NCBI GenBank assembly: GCA_023423775.1 | Contig: JAFAEZ010000155.1 | Location: forward strand, 1 to 9,355 | DNA: 9,355 nt | Direction: 5' to 3' | Source: Pseudomonadota bacterium | GTDB lineage: Bacteria; Pseudomonadota; Alphaproteobacteria; Sphingomonadales; Sphingomonadaceae | Part shown: in pieces, positions 1-3,024 of the stretch | Layout of the letters: the number at the start of each line of letters is the position of its first letter | Position numbering within the stretch: position 1 is the stretch's first letter | Program-made: the position numbers and the translations under genes | The notes under the pieces: generated by a model | The model's input: the letters and a program-made list of their open reading frames with translations, nothing else | The model's database searches: none | What the model was told of the DNA's origin: nothing

Positions 1-384
1 GCCCTGGACCAGGGGGCTTCGGGGGGGCGCCAGCCGGCCTGCTCGGCGGCGACCGCGCCGAGGCCCTCGACGAGGCGGCGGCTGCGCTCGTCGGCGGCGA
101 TCGCCATCGCTTCTTCATAGGCGGCGCAGAAGCCCTCGTTGCCGGGCGCGGCCAGCAATTGGGTGACGCCATACTGGGCCTTGCCGACCGCGCGGGCGGC
201 GGCGCGGGGCGAGCCGGTCAGCGAGAGGGCGGCGATGAACGCGCGCTGGCATTGCGCGTCCCAGTCGTCGGCGCGGGTGCTGCGGCGCGGGACGGGCGCG
301 AAATCGAGCAGGGCGCCGAAGCCGGCGAACGGATCGGCGCCGGGCCGGCCGGAGGCGCGGCAGCGGTCGCAGACGACGAGGATG
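1..384 (-). pseudogene. 3' part of IS-interrupted hypothetical gene (runs off the left edge)
   Basis: On the minus strand the frame is open from the IS boundary to the window edge (about 125 codons) and no stop is reached. It reads VVCDRCRASG at its start, followed by a segment with FIAALSLTGSPRAAARAVGK and later FCAAYEEAMAIAADERSRR. That arrangement (aromatic-rich lead, FIxAL, AARAVG, then an A/E/R-rich helix) resembles a family of uncharacterised sphingomonad proteins with a helix-turn-helix-like stretch; this is recalled, not searched. The natural start lies across the transposon, at 2994-2996. Joining the two sides through one copy of the 8-bp duplication gives MQNHILVVCDRCR without a frameshift. 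After insertion this piece has no normal start. A TTG at 388-390 inside the left inverted repeat is in frame, right after a TAA, so weak re-initiation cannot be excluded. The product function is unknown. Confidence 0.75.
377..384. repeat. Target-site duplication, left copy
   Basis: CGAGGATG directly abuts the left inverted repeat and is repeated exactly at 2978-2985. An 8-bp duplication is the usual size for IS1595-family transposition. The perfect match suggests a fairly recent simple insertion rather than a rearranged composite. Confidence 0.93.
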
Positions 385-406
385 GGCAATTATATATTTA
401 ACGTAC
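385..406 (+). repeat. Left terminal inverted repeat of the IS
   Basis: It starts GGCAATTATATATTTAACG and matches the reverse complement of 2956-2977 at 20 of 22 positions. It contains an inward TTAACG (398-403) usable as a -35 element and, reading outward, a TATAAT (389-394 on the minus strand). Confidence 0.92.
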
Positions 407-425
407 CAACGAATCGAGATATGAT
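398..425 (+). promoter_or_regulatory. Candidate inward promoter spanning the left inverted repeat
   Basis: TTAACG at 398-403, a 16-bp spacer, then TATGAT at 420-425 (five of six matches to TATAAT). The -35 half lies inside the terminal repeat. It would start transcription near 432, just ahead of the small plus-strand frame at 456-605. Identification is by eye only. Confidence 0.4.
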
Positions 426-455
426 GTGGAACGACAGGCCGGCGACCTAACCGAT

Positions 456-605
456 GTGGAAATCACCCCCGAGATGATCGAGGCGGGGGCCGCCGTTCTG
501 CGCGTCTATGACCCAAATTCCGATGCTGCCTCGGATGTGGTTCGAGAGATTATCGTTCGTACCTTGGCGGCATCCCCGGCAATGTCTCGGGGCTGTCAGC
601 GCTGA
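456..605 (+). CDS. Small hypothetical protein, IS cargo, opposed to the HEPN-like gene
   Basis: A 49-residue frame beginning GTG: VEITPEMIEAGAAVLRVYDP, followed by a helix-like stretch DVVREIIVRTLAA and a short basic end. The periodic acidic/hydrophobic pattern and the opening ITPEMIEAG look like a genuine small protein, similar in style to short uncharacterised phage or mobile-element proteins. The frame is open back to a TAA at 398-400 inside the inverted repeat, so it begins within the element. Alternative starts are GTG at 426 (which would overlap the proposed -10 box) and ATG at 474; none has a strong ribosome-binding site. Its last 56 bases overlap the 3' end of the HEPN-like gene on the opposite strand, so either frame could in principle be a shadow, though both read protein-like. 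Function is unknown. Confidence 0.45.
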   Translation: MEITPEMIEAGAAVLRVYDPNSDAASDVVREIIVRTLAASPAMSRGCQR

Positions 606-1122
606 ACAGCATGAGGCGATTTCGGCTTGGCGGCGGATCTTCGCCAGCGATCTCTGCGTGCCATGCTGCGTCGGCTTTGACGGACGCGTCTACGACCTGG
701 TTGTGGAAGGCCCCCAGGTCATTGGCGAGGAAGTATCGCTGTTTTGACCGGCTCCAGGCACATGCGTTCCATTGGCTGTTCTCCGGCTCCCATCGCCATC
801 CCCAGATACCGTGCGTCACAACGTTTCGGTCTCTGATGCACCATATGATGGCCTCGATCATGGCGGCGGTCTTTGTTCGGGCATCTTCGCTCCGGCTTCG
901 CGCGAGTGCCACTTTGGCGGACTCGCATTTCGGACCAACCGTCTTGCCAGCGAACAAATGATCGAAAGTCTCGAAATCAAGCCGGTATAGGTTCATCAGA
1001 ATGTGATCGAGCTGGGAGTCTATTTGCCCCCACATCAAGGTGATGCGGGCGATCACGACAAGCGCATCGTCCGGGAACGGAAACTGGTATACGGGGCTGG
1101 ATAGTTCGAGGTAATCGCTCAT
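550..1122 (-). CDS. HEPN-like protein with RNxxxH motif, IS cargo
   Basis: A 190-residue protein from the ATG at 1120-1122. A longer frame exists up to 1197, but this ATG has a G-rich stretch (GGGGG) about 7 nt upstream and the extra upstream residues look non-coding. Visible features are a helical N-terminal part with ITLMWGQIDSQLDHILMNLY (residues 27-46), a second helical part, then IRDRNVVTHGIWGW, in which R99-N100-(x3)-H104 matches the catalytic RNxxxH motif of HEPN ribonucleases. The C-terminal third is less structured and proline-rich at the end. HEPN proteins with this motif are commonly metal-independent RNases in toxin-antitoxin, abortive-infection or CRISPR-linked systems, but other HEPN-like proteins are non-catalytic. 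No nucleotidyltransferase (MNT) antitoxin partner is present. It lies 98 bp downstream of the NYN gene on the same strand. The HEPN assignment rests on one motif and the helical pattern, so it is tentative. Confidence 0.7.
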   Translation of the reverse strand: MSDYLELSSPVYQFPFPDDALVVIARITLMWGQIDSQLDHILMNLYRLDFETFDHLFAGKTVGPKCESAKVALARSRSEDARTKTAAMIEAIIWCIRDRNVVTHGIWGWRWEPENSQWNACAWSRSKQRYFLANDLGAFHNQVVDASVKADAAWHAEIAGEDPPPSRNRLMLFSADSPETLPGMPPRYER

Positions 1123-1255
1123 GACAAACCCCCAAGAAGACAAGCCCGAAGAGATTGAAGCACGGATGGCCGCTGCGCTCAAACGGGCGCTGAGCACGCC
1201 GCCGAAGCCGCATAAGGGGGCTAAATCCCCTGCTGGTAAAGGGCCGGCATCGTAG
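1121..1255 (+). CDS. Very small hypothetical protein between the NYN and HEPN-like genes
   Basis: A 44-residue frame: acidic N-terminus MTNPQEDKPEEIEARMAAAL, a short amphipathic helix, then a basic, proline-rich tail containing TPPKPHKGAKSP. A good ribosome-binding site, GAGG at 1108-1111, sits 9 nt before the ATG, which is the best such site among the cargo genes. Its ATG (1121-1123) overlaps the start of the HEPN-like gene on the other strand through a shared CATG, and its last 35 bases overlap the 3' end of the NYN gene. The acidic-helix plus PPKPHK-tail composition resembles short uncharacterised alphaproteobacterial proteins I recall, with no known function. It could be an antitoxin-like partner, but this is speculation from size and position. 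Confidence 0.5.
   Translation: MTNPQEDKPEEIEARMAAALKRALSTPPKPHKGAKSPAGKGPAS
1154..1182 (-). promoter_or_regulatory. Candidate promoter for the HEPN-like gene
   Basis: On the minus strand, TTGAGC (1177-1182), a 17-bp spacer and TTCAAT (1154-1159) give four of six matches in each box and would leave a leader of about 25 nt before the ATG. It lies entirely inside the opposed 44-residue frame. Read-through from the upstream NYN gene is an equally good explanation for expression. Confidence 0.28.
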
Positions 1256-1841
1256 CGACCACCTTGCCGTCAAGCTTGACGGTTCGAGGCATCTTGCACT
1301 CGAGCAATCGTTCGACATGGAGTTCGAGCCGGTCTGGGATCAGATTGCCTAGTTCCCGTGCTTCCTGCGCTCGCCCCGGCGGGAATGCCAATGTCAGATT
1401 GATCCCCTCGATTGCCGTGAGGGCCTTCGCGGTTGGTATTTGATCGCTGTCGGCGGTGACGAGGATCATTCGCTCAGCTCGCCCACCTAACGCGTCTGAG
1501 AGCATCTTTACGGCGATGCCGACGTCCGTTTGCTTTTCCTCGCGAAAGGGGCATCTACGCTCGTGACGCTCGCACCAGCGTTGGGGTTTGCTAAATTTGC
1601 CGCGATGCACCTGGACTCCGTAGGCTTCTAGGGCCGCGATGAAGTTTTCATGCCGCTTTTGCTTTTTCGCCTCGTACGGCCAAACCGCAGTGAAAAAATG
1701 GACCTCGTCCAAAGTCTCACCGGGGCGCAAAATGTTCTCTACGACTTGCCTAAGGTTCAGCCACTTGAGCGCAGGAACCCCCGCCTTTTCGATAGCGTGG
1801 TAAAGGTTGAAGCCATCGATGTAGGCTCGAACGTTGGGCAT
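1221..1841 (-). CDS. NYN-domain (LabA/PIN-like) protein, IS cargo
   Basis: A 206-residue protein. The N-terminus VRAYIDGFNLYHAI carries the first acidic residue D9 of the NYN fold. Further acidic positions follow: KQTDVGIAVKML with D106, and LVTADSDQIP with D131 and D133. This is the classic NYN/PIN-like order, in which clustered aspartates bind metal for RNA cleavage. A cysteine/histidine-rich insert, WCERHERRCPF (residues 89-99), precedes D106. The C-terminus (from about 165) holds LIPDRLELHVERLLECKMPR. Family members (LabA, DUF88 type) are proposed or shown RNases in RNA processing or anti-phage settings; the target here is unknown. No clear Shine-Dalgarno precedes the ATG. The gene lies between the transposase and the HEPN-like gene on the same strand, and its 3' end overlaps an opposed 44-residue frame. 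The family assignment is firm; the biological role is not. Confidence 0.9.
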   Translation of the reverse strand: MPNVRAYIDGFNLYHAIEKAGVPALKWLNLRQVVENILRPGETLDEVHFFTAVWPYEAKKQKRHENFIAALEAYGVQVHRGKFSKPQRWCERHERRCPFREEKQTDVGIAVKMLSDALGGRAERMILVTADSDQIPTAKALTAIEGINLTLAFPPGRAQEARELGNLIPDRLELHVERLLECKMPRTVKLDGKVVATMPALYQQGI

Positions 1842-1849
1842 CGGTAACG

Positions 1850-1878
1850 TTGACTTAAACCGGATGGTTCATTAGATA
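1850..1878 (+). promoter_or_regulatory. Candidate promoter of the intergenic small RNA
   Basis: TTGACT at 1850-1855 (five of six matches to the -35 consensus), a 17-bp spacer, then TAGATA at 1873-1878 (only three of six). It points away from the NYN gene and toward the terminator at 1916-1955, with no reading frame of any length between. Confidence 0.42.
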
Positions 1879-1884
1879 AAGGGC

Positions 1885-1955
1885 ATCCACCCGGCGCGCT
1901 TCGGCAAACCGGAAAGGGGCGCTGAACCTTCGGGTATGGGCGCCCCTACTTTTTT
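1885..1955 (+). ncRNA. Possible small RNA encoded in the IS
   Basis: The gap between NYN and transposase genes contains, on the plus strand, a promoter-like sequence and, about 65 nt after its predicted start, a strong intrinsic terminator. No meaningful open frame lies between (the only ATG is followed by a stop after two codons). The predicted RNA would hold a short CCGG/CCGG hairpin enclosing a GC-UUCG-GC element (1891-1912) and the terminator stem. The unit runs opposite to all large cargo genes and does not overlap them. It could be a free-standing sRNA or just an insulating terminator for antisense transcription. Ends are estimates. Confidence 0.38.
1916..1955 (+). terminator. Strong Rho-independent terminator on the plus strand
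   Basis: A 7-bp stem, GGGGCGC (1916-1922) with GCGCCCC (1940-1946), encloses a smaller ACC-UUCG-GGT hairpin and is followed by TACTTTTTT. The T-run is on the plus strand only; on the minus strand the same stem is followed by just TTT, so it is at best a weak terminator for the transposase. Confidence 0.8.
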
Positions 1956-2003
1956 GTCCAGCGCTTGCGGCGCTCACCGATGTGTTCTCGCGGCTGCTTA
2001 ATA

Positions 2004-2909
2004 TCAGGCAGCGAGTTTATCAGTCCGCCGATAGGTAAGGCGCTTGCCGATCGCGCCGCGCAGCGCTTCGGCCGTGCGCTCCGTGTCATCGATCTTGCGG
2101 GTGTTGTAGCGGAAGTCGAACTCGGCCGTGTAGCGGGCCAGATGCGCCTCGCTGACATGGTGATAGACGCCGATGATCCCGCGCTTGAAGATCGAGAAGA
2201 AGTTTTCGACGTTGTTGGAGTGCACGATGCCGTTGGCATAGAAGCCGCGGTAGTGAGCGGTCGAACCGTGGCCCGCAAACTCTTTGCCCATGCGATGATA
2301 GACGCGGTTCTCGTCGGTCATCAGGAGCGAGGCGCGGTGCACGTTCTCCATGACCAGCGGACGCAGGGTTTTCTGCGTGACGTTGGCGACATGGTAGCTG
2401 CGAACGTGGCCGTCGCGCTCGACCAGCGAGAACACGATCTTCTTGGGCGCGGGATAGGTCCAGGCGCGATTGCGGGCCGAGCCGCCCACGAAAGTTTCGT
2501 CGGCTTCAACGACCTTGCCGGGTCCGCCCATCGGGCCATTGTCCTGCTTCATGGCTTCGCGGATGCGATGGGCCATGAACCAAGCCGACTTGTAGGTAAT
2601 GCCGAGCGAGCGGTGGAGCTGATGGGCGCTCATGCCCTTCTTGCTGCCAGCCATGAGGCGGAAGGCCAGCAGCCACTTGTTCAAGGGGATCTTGCTGTCC
2701 TCGAAGATGGTGCCGACAGTGACGGTGAACGGCTTGCGGCACTGGTTGCACTTGTAGACGCCGGGGCGGGTGCTCTTGCCCTCCAGCTTCTTGATCTTAT
2801 CGACGCCGCCGCAATGCGGACAAACCGGACCGGTTGGCCAGTGGAGCGCTTCTAGGTGCTCGCGGGCCTTGTCCTTGTCGGTGTAGATCGGGTTGGTGAT
2901 ATCGTACAT
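2004..2909 (-). CDS. IS1595-family (ISXO2-like) transposase
   Basis: A 301-residue enzyme that cuts and inserts the surrounding element. The N-terminal zinc ribbon has cysteines C30/C33 (VCPHCGG) and C54/C57 (YKCNQC). A helix-turn-helix-like region follows (about 94-120, MSAHQLHRSLGITYKSAWFM). The DDE-type catalytic core shows VEADETFVGG (D137), LLMTDENRVY (D199) and HSNNVENFFSIFKRGI (H230, N233, E235), then YHHVSEAHLARYTAEFDFRYN, which is characteristic of ISXO2-type transposases. The length is normal for the family and the frame is intact, so it is probably active. AGGA sits 8 nt before the ATG. The right inverted repeat begins 68 nt upstream of the gene and contains a TTGACG that can serve as -35. 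No second transposase gene is present. Confidence 0.96.
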   Translation of the reverse strand: MYDITNPIYTDKDKAREHLEALHWPTGPVCPHCGGVDKIKKLEGKSTRPGVYKCNQCRKPFTVTVGTIFEDSKIPLNKWLLAFRLMAGSKKGMSAHQLHRSLGITYKSAWFMAHRIREAMKQDNGPMGGPGKVVEADETFVGGSARNRAWTYPAPKKIVFSLVERDGHVRSYHVANVTQKTLRPLVMENVHRASLLMTDENRVYHRMGKEFAGHGSTAHYRGFYANGIVHSNNVENFFSIFKRGIIGVYHHVSEAHLARYTAEFDFRYNTRKIDDTERTAEALRGAIGKRLTYRRTDKLAA

Positions 2910-2935
2910 GGCAGCGGTCCTATGTCCTTGAAACC

Positions 2936-2964
2936 TAAGTACCGTAGAAGCCGTAGTACGTCAA
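2936..2964 (-). promoter_or_regulatory. Candidate transposase promoter overlapping the right inverted repeat
   Basis: On the minus strand TTGACG (2959-2964, within the inverted repeat) is followed after 17 bp by TACTTA (2936-2941). The -35 box is good and the -10 box poor. If used, transposase binding at the end could repress its own gene, as in many IS elements; that is inference. Confidence 0.33.
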
Positions 2965-2977
2965 GTATATAATTGCC
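2956..2977 (-). repeat. Right terminal inverted repeat of the IS
   Basis: On the minus strand it starts GGCAATTATATACTTGACG and matches the left end at 20 of 22 positions. It is immediately followed by the second copy of CGAGGATG. Confidence 0.92.
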
Positions 2978-2985
2978 CGAGGATG
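2978..2985. repeat. Target-site duplication, right copy
   Basis: CGAGGATG is identical to 377-384. It forms codons 4-7 of the interrupted gene's reading frame (part of H-I-L-V). Confidence 0.93.
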
Positions 2986-2996
2986 TGGTTCTGCAT
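2978..2996 (-). pseudogene. 5' stub of the IS-interrupted gene
   Basis: The ATG at 2994-2996 opens the frame MQNHIL, which continues exactly into VVCDRCR on the far side of the transposon when one duplication copy is removed. In the present arrangement the frame instead runs into the right inverted repeat and stops after MQNHILGQLYT, at the TGA at 2961-2963. The start lies 24 bp after the stop of the GGDEF-EAL gene and 11 bp after a palindrome (3008-3024). No convincing ribosome-binding site is visible. Confidence 0.75.
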
Positions 2997-3007
2997 GGGG
3001 GAAGTGT

Positions 3008-3024
3008 ATAACCTATCTGGTTAT
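3008..3024. promoter_or_regulatory. Palindrome, possible operator
   Basis: ATAACC-TATCT-GGTTAT is a perfect 6-bp inverted repeat with a 5-bp centre, AT-rich against a very GC-rich background. It covers the stop codon of the GGDEF-EAL gene and sits 11 bp upstream of the interrupted gene's ATG, a typical place for a repressor site. A TATACA on the minus strand overlaps its promoter-proximal edge. The binding protein is unknown. Confidence 0.35.

Larger units (their letters stand above)
385..2977 (-). mobile_element. IS1595-family insertion sequence with cargo genes
   Basis: The element is bounded by near-perfect inverted repeats (20 of the first 22 bp match; both begin GGCAATTATATA) and flanked by an exact 8-bp duplication. 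It is 2593 bp long. The transposase (2004-2909, minus) is an ISXO2/IS1595-type DDE enzyme. A plain IS1595 element needs only about 1 kb, so more than 1.5 kb is cargo: a NYN-domain gene, a HEPN-like gene, two short plus-strand frames and a probable small RNA unit. Cargo DNA looks visibly less GC-rich than the flanking chromosome and uses more A/T-ending codons, consistent with transfer. IS1595 relatives with passenger genes are known; I do not recognise this cargo combination. The element interrupts a minus-strand gene after its sixth codon. Confidence 0.93.

Noticed and set aside
139..450. Plus-strand 103-codon frame crossing the left IS boundary
   Set aside because: It spans the insertion junction and is antisense to the interrupted gene fragment, so it cannot be an ancestral gene.
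1965..2855. 296-codon open frame on the plus strand
   Set aside because: It is antisense to the transposase, whose zinc ribbon and DDE motifs are unmistakable on the other strand.
385..2977. Composite transposon or CRISPR-associated transposon
   Set aside because: There is only one transposase, one pair of ends, no repeat-spacer array and no Cas-like gene.
384..2978. Element boundary set one base further out (GGGCAATT ends)
   Set aside because: That choice gives flanks that agree over only 6 bp out of register, whereas GGC ends give a perfect 8-bp duplication.
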